Assembly: GCF_001426565.1 (NCBI RefSeq)
Contig: NZ_LMFA01000023.1
Coordinates: forward strand, 255,510 to 319,509
From: Rhizobium sp. Root482
GTDB lineage: Bacteria; Pseudomonadota; Alphaproteobacteria; Rhizobiales; Rhizobiaceae
Length of the DNA: 64,000 nucleotides
Direction: 5' to 3'
Below the pieces are notes generated by a model, which saw only the letters and a program-made list of their open reading frames with translations, was not told where the DNA came from and made no database searches. How positions within the stretch are numbered: the stretch's first letter is position 1; each line of letters opens with the position of its first letter. The translations under genes were made by a program, and so were the position numbers. Below are positions 35,157 to 44,077 of the stretch, piece after piece.

Positions 35157-37010
35157 TCAGGCCGGCGTCGTAAACAATTCCATTTCGCCGAAGCCGCGGA
35201 TGCCGTGCATCCCGAGGGATCGCAGGTCGCGGCCACTTTCCGCTGCGGCCTGCGGGCCGATGCAGATGGCCGTGCCCAGGAATTTATTGGCCTCTTGAAG
35301 CCGGGCGGCGAGATTGATCGCATCGCCATGGGCGGTGTAATCGAGCTTGCCGCCGGCGCCGACCTCGCCGAGCACGGCGATGCCGGTCTCGATGCCGATG
35401 CGGGTGCGGCCGAATTCATGTTCGATGAAGCCCGACCGCCGGCGCATCTCCTCCGTCAGCGCCCCGATCGCCTGCGCGCAGTCGATCGCCCTGTTGACGT
35501 GGTCGTCGAGATCCTCAGGCGCGTTGAAGAAGGCGTGCACGGCATCGCCGACCACCTTGTCGACCATGCCGCCATGGGTGGCGACCAGGCCGTTGACCTC
35601 GGCATAATAGATGTCGAGCAGGGTGACGAGGTCGCGCGGCGGTAGCTTCTGCGAAAGTGTCGAGAAGCCTTCGATATCCGTGAACAGCGCGGTGACGGGC
35701 CGCTCCTCGCCGGCCAGGCGGTCGTCGTCCGGATTGTCGATATAGCGCGCAACGACGGAGTGCGGCAGATATTGCGAGAATTTGCTGCGCGCCGCCGATT
35801 CCGCCCGCCGAACCCGGGCGAATTGCAATGTACTGGTGACGATCAGCACGAAGACCAGCACAAGACCGATGCCGACCGCATCGACGAGAAGCGCGTTTGT
35901 CGCATAGATCGCCACCGCCGCCCCGATCGTCGCTGAAATCGCCAGCAGCCCGAGCGCAGCAGAGGTAACCGGGCGCAGGCGTGTGGCAACAAGCGCCACC
36001 AACAGCCCGGCGCTCAGCGCCACGCCGGCTTCGAGCAACGGAAGCCGGGCATCGCGGCGCGGAATGAAGCCGGTCAGGATGGCATTGGCGATATCGGCAT
36101 GGATTTGCACCGATGGCTGCAACGGCATGGAGGCCGTAGCGCGCAAGCCGCCGAGATTGGGCAGGCTGCTGCCGATAAAGACGGTCTTGTCCCTGAAACG
36201 GTCCTGCGCGACCGTGCCTTCAAGCACATCGCTGGCCGATACGGTTCTCTTCCCGATCGTTTCGGCCTTGCTTGCGGCAAAGCGCAGGCTGCCATCTTCT
36301 TCCAGTTCGACCAGATGATTCGCTAGCTTCAGCCAGGCCGGCTCGCCGCCGAGGATCGGCGTGTGGCCGCCCTCCGCCAGGCGCGCCGCCTCGACCCCAA
36401 GCGCCGGATAGATCTGGTTTCCAAGGATCGAAAAGGCCTGGACGCGGCGGATAAGGGCATCCTCGTCGCCAACGAGAAAGGCGGCGGCTGCCGAATGCGA
36501 TGCTTCCTGCAGGAAGGGGCAGGAGGCCTCGGCGCCGGCGATGAACCACGATTCCGGGATCGCCAGCGGCTTTCGAACGGCAACCGGCGGCATCGGTCGC
36601 GGATACCCGCCGCCCTCGGCAATCAGGAAGCCGAGGATGACCGGCGCTCCGGAAATCGCCCGGGTCAGCGCGGCATTGGCGGGCTCGGCGGCATCGCAGC
36701 CGGTGCTGAAAACGAAATCCATGGCAATGGCGCGGGCACCCGCCTTCGACAGGCGGTCGAGGAGATCGGCGGTTTCCGCCCGGCCCCAGTTTTTTTCGAT
36801 CGTCCCTTGCACCGATGCCCGGTCTATATCGACAACGGCGATCAGGGTGGATTGCGGGGCGGCGATCCATTGGGTGAGGGTGTCGAAAAACATCTCCCTC
36901 TGCGTTTCCAGCATCGATCCTGCGGAGAGGAACAGGAGCGCTGCGCCGAGCAGGCTTGCGGCCATTCCGGCAAGGAACGGCCTGATCCGCAGGAGGCGCC
37001 GGCTCTTCAC
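35157..37010 (-). CDS. CHASE2-domain adenylate cyclase (class III)
   Basis: A 617-aa membrane cyclase. After an N-terminal membrane segment (about 8-30), a periplasmic CHASE2 sensor spans about 35-295, three closely spaced membrane segments lie at about 310-400, and a class III catalytic domain at about 425-590. Catalytic features are all present: metal Asp in FTDIEGF and GDAVHAFF, the adenine-type Lys in VDKVVGD, and Asn/Arg in NLAARLQ. The GTG at 37010 is chosen: AGAGGA lies about 9 nt upstream and it starts 4 nt after the CRP-family stop. The product is therefore expected to be cAMP, made in response to a periplasmic signal. Confidence 0.9.
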   Translation of the reverse strand: MKSRRLLRIRPFLAGMAASLLGAALLFLSAGSMLETQREMFFDTLTQWIAAPQSTLIAVVDIDRASVQGTIEKNWGRAETADLLDRLSKAGARAIAMDFVFSTGCDAAEPANAALTRAISGAPVILGFLIAEGGGYPRPMPPVAVRKPLAIPESWFIAGAEASCPFLQEASHSAAAAFLVGDEDALIRRVQAFSILGNQIYPALGVEAARLAEGGHTPILGGEPAWLKLANHLVELEEDGSLRFAASKAETIGKRTVSASDVLEGTVAQDRFRDKTVFIGSSLPNLGGLRATASMPLQPSVQIHADIANAILTGFIPRRDARLPLLEAGVALSAGLLVALVATRLRPVTSAALGLLAISATIGAAVAIYATNALLVDAVGIGLVLVFVLIVTSTLQFARVRRAESAARSKFSQYLPHSVVARYIDNPDDDRLAGEERPVTALFTDIEGFSTLSQKLPPRDLVTLLDIYYAEVNGLVATHGGMVDKVVGDAVHAFFNAPEDLDDHVNRAIDCAQAIGALTEEMRRRSGFIEHEFGRTRIGIETGIAVLGEVGAGGKLDYTAHGDAINLAARLQEANKFLGTAICIGPQAAAESGRDLRSLGMHGIRGFGEMELFTTPA

Positions 37011-37014
37011 GGTG

Positions 37015-37719
37015 CTATTCCTCTTCGGGCTCGGCGATCCTGCGCAACCGGCCGATATGGCAGGTGATGACGCCATCGGCCCGCTTGATGGCCGCGCCTT
37101 CCTCCAGCGCCAGAATGGCGCGATTGACCTTCGGCCGGCTGGCGCCGAGAATACCGGCAATGTCGGACTGGCTGAGCGTCAGGCGCAGATTGGCGCTTTC
37201 GGGCAGTTCGCTGCCATGGATCTGCTTCAGCGTTGCCAGGAAGAAGCGCGCCACCCGCGCATGCAGGTCATAGAGCGCGATCGTCTCCAGCCGGTCTGTC
37301 GTGTCGCGCAGGAGCGAGCAGAGATAACGCATGATCGATTCGGCGGCATTGGGCGTGTGGGTGATGAAATCGAGAAAAGCCTTCTTGGCGATCACATAGC
37401 CCTCGGTGGCGATGATCGCGGTGGCATCCGCCGAGCGCGGCTGGTCGTCGAGAACGGCCATTTCGCCGAACAGCGCGCCGGCCTCGATATGGCGCAACAG
37501 CAATTCCCGCCCTTGCGGTGTGATCAGCGACAGCTTGATGCGGCCGGAGACCACGGCAATCATGTAATTGCCCTCGTCGCCGCGCTGGAAGATCACCGTG
37601 CCGGGACTCCATTTCCGATAGGTGGCAAGGGCCGAAATGGCGGCGACGGCATCCCTGTCGAATTCCTCGAAGATCGGAAAGGAGCGCCAGAAGGCCGGGC
37701 TCTTGTTGATTTCGTTCAT
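37015..37719 (-). CDS. CRP/FNR-family transcriptional regulator
   Basis: A 234-aa regulator with an N-terminal cyclic-nucleotide-binding domain (about 12-130) and a C-terminal winged helix (about 160-225, LTLSQSDIAGILGASRPKVNR). The phosphate-binding cassette reads FGEMAVLDDQPRSADATA with the conserved Arg, so cAMP binding is plausible. No FNR-type N-terminal cysteine cluster is visible. It is the first gene of an operon with the adenylate cyclase (4-nt gap), a direct clue that the cyclase product is its ligand. The ATG at 37719 is preferred over the upstream 37749 start. Confidence 0.88.
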   Translation of the reverse strand: MNEINKSPAFWRSFPIFEEFDRDAVAAISALATYRKWSPGTVIFQRGDEGNYMIAVVSGRIKLSLITPQGRELLLRHIEAGALFGEMAVLDDQPRSADATAIIATEGYVIAKKAFLDFITHTPNAAESIMRYLCSLLRDTTDRLETIALYDLHARVARFFLATLKQIHGSELPESANLRLTLSQSDIAGILGASRPKVNRAILALEEGAAIKRADGVITCHIGRLRRIAEPEEE

Positions 37720-37984
37720 GCCGCTTCCCCATCCGCGGTTCAATTCCACCCCATTGAAAATTCTTCTCGCAGTCTGCCTGCGGTTGCAACAAAAAAGGGA
37801 AAGTCGGCGAAGCCTTGCCCTTCTGATGTGCCATTTGCGGAAGAAATAAGGTTATGGTGTTTTCTTGACGATTGATGCCCGCTGTTTTTCCATTGTGAAC
37901 GATCTGTTTCGTTGCGCCGGGCTGGTCGGTTTTAAAATAGCTGATAGAAATATACGGGAAACGAACCCAACCGGAGCCACTCTC

Positions 37985-38368
37985 ATGCCGTCAAGCACTG
38001 TTGTCCTTATCGGACGTATCCTCCTTTCGATCATTTTCATTCTTGCCGGTTTCGGCAAATTCACCGGCCTTGCCGGCACTGCCGGCTATTTCGGCAGCAT
38101 GGGCTTACCCATGCCGATGGTCACCGCCGTCGTCGTCGCGCTGGTGGAACTTGTCGGCGGACTTGCGATCCTTCTCGGCTTCTTTACCCGTCCGGCCTCC
38201 TATCTGCTGGCGGCCTTCTGCCTGGCGACGGCCTTTGTCGCGCATTTCGATTTTGCCGATCAGATGCAGATGATCAATTTCCAGAAGAACCTCGCCATGG
38301 CCGGCGGATTCCTAGTTCTGGCCGCCTTCGGCCCGGGCGCACTCTCGGTGGATGCCCGCCGCGCCTGA
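37985..38368 (+). CDS. DoxX family membrane protein
   Basis: A 127-aa protein with four membrane segments and the DoxX pattern (ILLSIIFILAGFGKFTGLAG at the N terminus, VALVELVGGLAILLGFFTRP in the middle). The family is linked to quinone or thiosulfate oxidation or to redox stress, but most members are uncharacterised. The ATG at 37985 has a GGAG ribosome binding site; upstream in-frame codons are not family-like. It has a strong terminator. Confidence 0.88.
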   Translation: MPSSTVVLIGRILLSIIFILAGFGKFTGLAGTAGYFGSMGLPMPMVTAVVVALVELVGGLAILLGFFTRPASYLLAAFCLATAFVAHFDFADQMQMINFQKNLAMAGGFLVLAAFGPGALSVDARRA

Positions 38369-38391
38369 GCATTGTGGTCGAGATGACGAAG

Positions 38392-38422
38392 GCCTGCCGG
38401 CATCCGCCGGCGGGCTTTTTTG
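38392..38422 (+). terminator. Rho-independent terminator after doxX
   Basis: GCCTGCCGGC (38392-38401) pairs with GCCGGCGGGC (38406-38415) apart from one mismatch, with a 4-nt loop, followed by TTTTTTG. It is also 10 nt from the convergent FucU-type gene stop. Confidence 0.88.
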
Positions 38423-38431
38423 CTGTCAAGA

Positions 38432-38863
38432 TCAAGGACGGATGACGCCCTTGCGCAAAATGATATTGCCATGGAGACGCGCTTCGCTGGTCTGGACGAC
38501 CGCATGGGCGGCGCGCACCCTTGGATAGAAATCGGCTCCGAGCAGCGGCGTCACTGTACGGCCGGGCGCATGCCGCGCGCAGCAGGCGATGATCTCCGCA
38601 TGCACCGGATCAAGGGCGTCGCGGTCCTGCCCGACCGTGGCGCGAAAGATCGCCTCCGGCACGAAATCGTCGATCGGCAGGACGCTCAATATGGCGTCGA
38701 GCACCCGGACGAGCGGATGGCCGTCGAGGCGGATCAGCCGCCGGCCGTGTTCGAGGCCGGGATAATTGCCGTCGACCAGGGCGATCTCGTCGCCATGACC
38801 CATGGCGCGCAAGGTTGCCAGAAGTTCGGGGCCGAGCAGGGGATCGAGACCCTTCAGCATCAT
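38432..38863 (-). CDS. RbsD/FucU-family sugar mutarotase
   Basis: A 143-aa protein of the RbsD/FucU family, which converts alpha and beta anomers of ribose or fucose. MMLKGLDPLLGPELLATLRA and MGHGDEIALVDGNYPG, with the catalytic His of GHGD near residue 23, are family hallmarks. It looks closer to FucU (L-fucose mutarotase) than to RbsD in length. Its start overlaps the frcR stop (ATGA in minus-strand reading, 38860-38863), so it is translated together with the fructose regulator. A role in fructose anomer conversion is possible but not shown. Confidence 0.87.
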   Translation of the reverse strand: MMLKGLDPLLGPELLATLRAMGHGDEIALVDGNYPGLEHGRRLIRLDGHPLVRVLDAILSVLPIDDFVPEAIFRATVGQDRDALDPVHAEIIACCARHAPGRTVTPLLGADFYPRVRAAHAVVQTSEARLHGNIILRKGVIRP

Positions 38864-40086
38864 GCGGTCTCCTTGAAGAGAACATTGGTGTCGATGAGGT
38901 AGCGGGAAAACAGCGGCAGGCTGGCGCCACCGATCGCCCGCGCCTGCGCACCGACCGCGCCTTCGATGATATCGGGCACAAGCACGCCCTGGAGATCCAG
39001 TTCCTGGATGGCACGGCGGGTTGCCGCGACGATGCGGGCGCGAACCCAGGGCGGGAATCCGCCATCGATCACGGCTGCCGAAAAGTCGATGATCGAGGCC
39101 GCCGAAACGACAGCCTGCGCCAGGGCTTCGGCGCTCTCCTGGATCCAGGTTTCGAGCGGCTCGCCGAAATCGATCCAGTCGTCGGCAGAATACCAGAGCG
39201 GCTTCGGGTCGATGCCGCGGGCGCGCAGCAGGTTTTCGAGCACGAAGACGGAGGCGACTTTCAGCAATTGCTGGGTCTTGCCGGTCTTGCCCGCCACCTG
39301 CAGCGGACCGACCGCGCCCGCCGTTCCTGTGCGCCCGGAAAACAGCGCGGAATTCAGCACGATGCCGCCGCCGATGAACGAACCGATGTAGAAATAGATG
39401 AAATCCGGATAGCTGGCGCCGACCCCGAATACCAGTTCCGCCCCGCAGGCGCTGGTCGCGTCGTTCTGCAGGAAGACCGGAAGATTGGTGCGCGCGGCCA
39501 ATTCCGCCTGCAGGTCGAAGCCGCGCCAGCTGTCCATGGCTTCGGCCGGTGCGCCGACCTCGTCTGCCCAGTTCCAGAGCTGGAACGGCGTGGCGATGCC
39601 GATGCCCGTGACGCGCCGGCGCTGGTCGGAGGTCAGCATTTCTTCGAGCTCCGCCATGCCCTCGATGATGAAGGCGAGAATTTCGCCGGGCATCGGGAAG
39701 GCATGGATCCGGTGCAGGTGCAGACGGATCGTGCCGACGAAATCCATCAGCACGAGATCGCAGCTGCGCCGGCCGATCTTGACGCCATAGGAATAGACCG
39801 CGTCCGGATTGAGCCGCATCGGCGTCGAGGGCTGGCCGACCCGGCCGCGCACCGGATCGCCGCGCATCAGGAGATCGTCCTTCTCCAGCGCCCGCATGAT
39901 CACCGAGACGGTCTGTGCCGAAAGACCCGACCGGCGGGCGATATCGGCCTTCGAAAGGCTGCCATGGCGGCGTACCAGCGACATGACCAGTCTCTCATTG
40001 TAGGCGCGCACACGCGTCAGATTGGCGCCGCCGCCGGGATCGACGACGTCCGGCACGGTCGGCGCGCCGCCGCCTTGTGTGATCAT
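38860..40086 (-). CDS. frcR: ROK-family transcriptional regulator FrcR
   Basis: A 408-aa repressor. The N-terminal winged helix (about 30-85, SKADIARRSGLSAQTVSVIM) is followed by a ROK sugar-binding domain (about 100-390, FLQNDATSACGAELVFG and FIGGGIVLN). The classic ROK zinc motif with clustered cysteines is not visible. It is divergent from frcB, the arrangement of the Sinorhizobium fructose locus, in which frcR encodes the ROK-type regulator. It should act on the palindrome at 40219-40243. The gene is translationally coupled to the FucU-type mutarotase. Confidence 0.88.
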   Translation of the reverse strand: MITQGGGAPTVPDVVDPGGGANLTRVRAYNERLVMSLVRRHGSLSKADIARRSGLSAQTVSVIMRALEKDDLLMRGDPVRGRVGQPSTPMRLNPDAVYSYGVKIGRRSCDLVLMDFVGTIRLHLHRIHAFPMPGEILAFIIEGMAELEEMLTSDQRRRVTGIGIATPFQLWNWADEVGAPAEAMDSWRGFDLQAELAARTNLPVFLQNDATSACGAELVFGVGASYPDFIYFYIGSFIGGGIVLNSALFSGRTGTAGAVGPLQVAGKTGKTQQLLKVASVFVLENLLRARGIDPKPLWYSADDWIDFGEPLETWIQESAEALAQAVVSAASIIDFSAAVIDGGFPPWVRARIVAATRRAIQELDLQGVLVPDIIEGAVGAQARAIGGASLPLFSRYLIDTNVLFKETA

Positions 40087-40218
40087 GCCCGTCTTCCTTC
40101 CGTCAATGCCACTGCTTTCCGGTGCGTCCCTGATCAGGCCTTATCGTATTCATGGTCGTCGGCGCATCGTCCATTGCGCTCGATACACATTTATCGCGCT
40201 GGAGAATGCCACAGAATT

Positions 40219-40249
40219 TAAATAATTCAATTTGATTTATTTATTGACA
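40219..40249 (+). promoter_or_regulatory. Putative FrcR operator and frcB -35 element
   Basis: A 25-nt near-perfect palindrome (40219-40243) has arms TAAATAATTCAA and TTGATTTATTTA, with one mismatched pair and a central T. It is directly followed by TTGACA (40244-40249), a consensus -35 hexamer. No good -10 is seen at the usual distance. AT-rich palindromes of this kind are typical targets of ROK regulators (family knowledge), and it lies between frcR and frcB. Confidence 0.65.
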
Positions 40250-40370
40250 GGCCCCTGGTTTGATGTTTGGTTTGAGCCCGGAAGCGCCCGTCCGACCGAG
40301 GAGAATGTCGTGGCGGGCGAGGCCTGACGGACCGGCTTTGCCGGAACCTATTCATCCTTGGGAGGATTCT

Positions 40371-41396
40371 ATGAAGAAGACTATCGTTTCCGCCGCTCTC
40401 GGCGCGCTGGCGCTCGGCGTCGCATTTTCAAGCCCGATCAAGGCCGCCGATGTCTCGGCCTGCCTGATCACCAAGACCGATACCAATCCCTTCTTCGTCA
40501 AGATGAAGGAAGGCGCTGAAGCCAAGGCAAAGGAACTCGGCGTCACGCTGAAATCCTATGCGGGCAAGGTCGATGGCGACCACGACAGCCAGGTCGCCGC
40601 CGTCGAATCCTGCATCGCCGATGGCGCCAAGGGCATCCTGATCGCCGCCTCCGATACCAAGGCGATCGTCGATCAGGTCAAGAAGGCGCAGGACGCCGGC
40701 CTTCTGGTCATCGCGCTCGACACGCCGCTCGATCCGGCAACGGCTGCGGACGCAACCTTCGCCACCGACAATCTGCTCGCCGGCAAGCTGATCGGCCAGT
40801 GGGCCGCCGCCACGCTCGGGGACAAGGCCAAGGACGCCAAGGTCGGCTTCCTCGACCTGACGCCGTCGCAGCCCACCGTCGACGTCCTGCGCGACCAGGG
40901 TTTCATGATCGGCTTCGGCATCGACCCGAAGGACCCCAACAAGATCGGCGACGAGGATGATCCGCGCATCGTTGGCCATGACGTGACCAATGGCAACGAG
41001 GAAGGCGGCCGCACGGCCATGGAAAACCTTCTCCAGAAGGATCCGGACATCAACGTCATCCACACGATCAACGAGCCCGCCGCTGTCGGCGCCTATCAGG
41101 CGCTGAAGGCCGTCGGCAAGGAAAAGGACGTGCTGATCGTCTCCGTCGATGGCGGTTGCCCAGGCGTCAAATCGGTTGCGGAAGGCGTGATCGGTGCTAC
41201 CTCGCAGCAATATCCGCTGCTGATGGCTTCGCTCGGCATCGAGGCGATTGCCCAATACGCCAAGGACGGCACCAAGCCGAAGCCGACCGAAGGCAAGGAT
41301 TTCTTCGACACCGGCGTGGCGCTCGTCACCGACAAGCCGGCGGAAGGCGTTGAATCGATCGACGTCAAGACCGGCACGGAAAAGTGCTGGGGTTGA
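40371..41396 (+). CDS. frcB: Fructose ABC transporter, periplasmic binding protein
   Basis: A 341-aa sugar-binding protein. A Sec signal peptide ([19 protein letters not shown], cleavage near IKA-AD) precedes a periplasmic-binding type 1 fold (ribose/xylose/fructose class), with [17 protein letters not shown] and [14 protein letters not shown]. It delivers fructose (and possibly ribose or mannose) to FrcC/FrcA. GGGAGG lies 6 nt before the ATG. The gene is followed by a hairpin before frcC, which suits the higher dose of the binding protein. Confidence 0.92.
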   Translation: MKKTIVSAALGALALGVAFSSPIKAADVSACLITKTDTNPFFVKMKEGAEAKAKELGVTLKSYAGKVDGDHDSQVAAVESCIADGAKGILIAASDTKAIVDQVKKAQDAGLLVIALDTPLDPATAADATFATDNLLAGKLIGQWAAATLGDKAKDAKVGFLDLTPSQPTVDVLRDQGFMIGFGIDPKDPNKIGDEDDPRIVGHDVTNGNEEGGRTAMENLLQKDPDINVIHTINEPAAVGAYQALKAVGKEKDVLIVSVDGGCPGVKSVAEGVIGATSQQYPLLMASLGIEAIAQYAKDGTKPKPTEGKDFFDTGVALVTDKPAEGVESIDVKTGTEKCWG

Positions 41397-41428
41397 TGCC
41401 CTGATATTTTAGGAACAGTATCATTAGG

Positions 41429-41453
41429 AAGGGCGGTTCAGGCCGCCCTTTTC
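41429..41453 (+). terminator. Attenuator-like hairpin between frcB and frcC
   Basis: AAGGGCGG (41429-41436) pairs with CCGCCCTT (41443-41450), loop 6 nt, followed by TTC. It is placed 33 nt after frcB and 50 nt before frcC, where partial termination or 3' protection could raise frcB mRNA relative to the membrane genes. Confidence 0.7.
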
Positions 41454-41499
41454 AATAACCGGCGCGATAAGCCGGGCTTTTTGGGAGGGAAGCACACTC

Positions 41500-42558
41500 A
41501 TGGCTGGCATCCAGGAATTCGAACAAAGCCTCGATCAGAGCGACAAGGCGGTCGCTTCCTTCGAGGATCGCTCGCCTCTCCGGCGCATCCAGCATTTTCT
41601 GCATTCGACGCCGGCAGCGGTCCCCGCGATCGTGCTGGTCGTGTCGATCATCGTGTTCGGCGTCCTGAAGGGAGAGAGGTTCTTTTCGGCGGGTACGCTG
41701 ACACTCATTCTCCAGCAGATCGCCGTCGTCGGTATTCTCGGCGCCGCCCAGACCCTCGTTGTGCTCACCGCCGGCATCGATCTGTCGATCGGCGTGATCA
41801 TGGTGCTTTCGGCCGTCGTCATGGGCAATTGCGCCGTGGCCTATGGCATGCCGGCGCCGCTTGCCATTTTCGCCGGCTTCGTCTGCGGCACGGTCTGCGG
41901 CATGCTCAACGGCTTCCTCGTCGCCCGCATGAAACTGCCGCCCTTCATCGTGACGCTCGGCACCTGGAACATCATCGCGGCGGTTAACTATATCTATTCG
42001 GCCAACGAGACGATCAGGCGCGCCGACATCGAAACGACGGCGCCGCTACTCGGTATTTTCGCCACCAGCCTCAAGCTGGGCTCCGCCGTCTTCACGCTGG
42101 GCGTGATCATGATGGTGGTGACCGTCGTCGTGCTCTGGTACGCGCTCAACCACACCGCCTGGGGGCGCCATGTCTATGCCGTCGGCGACGATCCGGAAGC
42201 GGCGGAATTGTCGGGTATCCGGGTGAAGGGCGTGCTGCTTGGCGTTTATGGCCTCGCCGGCGCCATCGCGGCGCTCGCCGCCTGGGTCTCGATCGGCCGC
42301 AATGGCTCGATCTCGCCCTCCTGGGCCGTCACCGACTATAATCTCCAGGCCATCACGGCGGCGGTTATCGGCGGCATCTCGCTGTTCGGCGGCCGCGGCT
42401 CCATCCTCGGCACGCTGTTCGGTGCCCTGATCGTCGGCGTCGTGTCCATGGGGTTGAACATGCTGGGCGCCGATCCGCAATGGAAGGTGCTCCTGACCGG
42501 CGTCCTCATCATTTCGGCCGTCGGCATCGACCAGTGGATCAGAAAGGTAGCAGGCTGA
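41500..42558 (+). CDS. frcC: Fructose ABC transporter, permease
   Basis: A 352-aa inner-membrane permease of the RbsC/AraH class (BPD_transp_2) with about ten membrane segments. The region LTAGIDLSIGVIMVLSAVV and the terminal GLNMLGADPQWKVLLTG are typical. A hydrophilic stretch of about 35 residues precedes the first membrane segment. The ATG at 41500 has GGGAGGG upstream. Its stop overlaps the frcA start by one base (TGATG at 42556-42560). Confidence 0.92.
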   Translation: MAGIQEFEQSLDQSDKAVASFEDRSPLRRIQHFLHSTPAAVPAIVLVVSIIVFGVLKGERFFSAGTLTLILQQIAVVGILGAAQTLVVLTAGIDLSIGVIMVLSAVVMGNCAVAYGMPAPLAIFAGFVCGTVCGMLNGFLVARMKLPPFIVTLGTWNIIAAVNYIYSANETIRRADIETTAPLLGIFATSLKLGSAVFTLGVIMMVVTVVVLWYALNHTAWGRHVYAVGDDPEAAELSGIRVKGVLLGVYGLAGAIAALAAWVSIGRNGSISPSWAVTDYNLQAITAAVIGGISLFGGRGSILGTLFGALIVGVVSMGLNMLGADPQWKVLLTGVLIISAVGIDQWIRKVAG

Positions 42559-43337
42559 TGCAAAGAGACCCCATCCTGACCGCTCGCGGCATCGTCAAGC
42601 GTTATGGCCGCGTCACCGCCCTCGACCAGTCCGATTTCGATCTCTACCCCGGCGAAATCCTCGCCGTCATCGGCGACAACGGTGCCGGGAAATCATCGCT
42701 GATCAAGGCGATTTCCGGCGCCGTCCATCCCGACGAGGGCGAGATCCGGCTCGATGGCCAGGTGGTCAATTTCCGCTCTCCGCTGGAGGCGCGCGAAGCC
42801 GGTATAGAAACCGTCTACCAGAACCTCGCTTTGTCGCCGGCGCTCTCGATTGCCGACAACATGTTCCTGGGACGTGAAATCCGCAAGAGCGGGCCGATGG
42901 GCTCCATCTTCCGGATGCTCGACCGGCCGAAGATGGAAAAGCTTGCCCGCGAAAAGCTGTCGGAACTCGGCCTGATGACCATCCAGAACATCAACCAGGC
43001 GGTGGAAACCCTGTCCGGCGGGCAACGCCAGGGCGTTGCCGTCGCGCGCGCTGCCGCCTTCGGCTCCAAGGTGATCATTCTCGACGAGCCGACGGCCGCA
43101 CTCGGTGTCAAGGAAAGCCGCAAGGTGCTGGAACTGATTCTCGACGTGCGCTCGCGCGGCCTGCCGATCGTGCTCATCTCGCACAATATGCCGCATGTCT
43201 TCGAGGTTGCCGACCGCATCCACATCCATCGGCTGGGCAAGCGCCTCTGCGTCATCGATCCCAAGGACTATACGATGTCGGATGCCGTCGCCTTCATGAC
43301 CGGCGCAAAGCTGCCACCGGAAGCCGTCGCCGCATGA
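42558..43337 (+). CDS. frcA: Fructose ABC transporter, ATPase
   Basis: A 259-aa single-domain sugar ABC ATPase, in contrast to the two-domain RbsA type. Walker A is GDNGAGKSS (about 39-47), the signature is LSGGQRQG (about 156), Walker B is VIILDEPTAAL, and the H-loop is LISHN. It should energise FrcC with FrcB. Overlaps at both ends (with frcC by 1 nt and with frcK by 4 nt) indicate tight translational coupling. Confidence 0.93.
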   Translation: MQRDPILTARGIVKRYGRVTALDQSDFDLYPGEILAVIGDNGAGKSSLIKAISGAVHPDEGEIRLDGQVVNFRSPLEAREAGIETVYQNLALSPALSIADNMFLGREIRKSGPMGSIFRMLDRPKMEKLAREKLSELGLMTIQNINQAVETLSGGQRQGVAVARAAAFGSKVIILDEPTAALGVKESRKVLELILDVRSRGLPIVLISHNMPHVFEVADRIHIHRLGKRLCVIDPKDYTMSDAVAFMTGAKLPPEAVAA

Positions 43338-43969
43338 ACCTGTCGCTTGCCGCCATTGCGGATCGTCTCATCGAGAAGGCGGGCGGCTTTCAGCGCTTCC
43401 TCGTCGCCATCGCCGGGCCCCCGGGCGCCGGCAAATCGACGCTTGCCGATGCGCTGCAAGCGGAACTGACCCGCCGGGGCGAGACCTCGGCGGTCTTGCC
43501 GATGGACGGTTTTCACATGGACAACGGCATTCTGGAAGAGCGCGGACTGCTGAAACGCAAGGGCGCGCCGGAAACATTCGATGTCCGGACCTTCATCGAT
43601 ATTGTTTCGGCGGTGCGCCGTGCGGATGAGGAGGTGCTGGTGCCGGTCTTCGACCGCGCCCGGGAAATCGCCATCGCCTCCGCAAGGGCGATCACGCCCG
43701 ATACGCGCTTCATTCTTGCGGAAGGCAACTACCTGCTGCTCGACGAGGCGCCATGGTCACGGCTCGCCGGATTGTTCGATCTCACCATTTTCGTCGGCCC
43801 GCCCTACGCGGTGCTTGAGGAGCGGTTGCGGCAGCGCTGGGTGCATTACGGGCTGGATGTGGCCGGTATCGAATGGAAGCTTTACGGCAATGATCTGCCG
43901 AACGGAAAGCGGATTCTCGACAATTCACGGCCCGCCGACATCGCCATCGAGATTTTCGAAACGGCCTGA
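43334..43969 (+). CDS. frcK: P-loop kinase of the fructose locus
   Basis: A 211-aa uridine kinase / pantothenate kinase-like protein. The P-loop is GPPGAGKST (about 31-39); LPMDGFHMDN is the nucleoside/sugar kinase switch region, and ILAEGNYLLLDEAPW matches the family. In Sinorhizobium frcK is the last gene of the frc operon and its substrate is not firmly known; a sugar kinase role is supposed. It overlaps frcA by 4 nt (ATGA). Confidence 0.88.
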   Translation: MNLSLAAIADRLIEKAGGFQRFLVAIAGPPGAGKSTLADALQAELTRRGETSAVLPMDGFHMDNGILEERGLLKRKGAPETFDVRTFIDIVSAVRRADEEVLVPVFDRAREIAIASARAITPDTRFILAEGNYLLLDEAPWSRLAGLFDLTIFVGPPYAVLEERLRQRWVHYGLDVAGIEWKLYGNDLPNGKRILDNSRPADIAIEIFETA

Positions 43970-44077
43970 CCGAGCCGATCCTCCATTGTTTCCAGGGCTG
44001 GAATGATGCTATCGGAACCTCCGGTCAGCGCATGCTCCGAGCCTATGCGCAAAAAGATTGCGTCTGGAGATATCCGC

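Noticed and set aside
38815-40221. 468-aa plus-strand open frame opposite frcR
   Set aside because: Antisense to the FrcR coding region, which has clear helix-turn-helix and ROK features.
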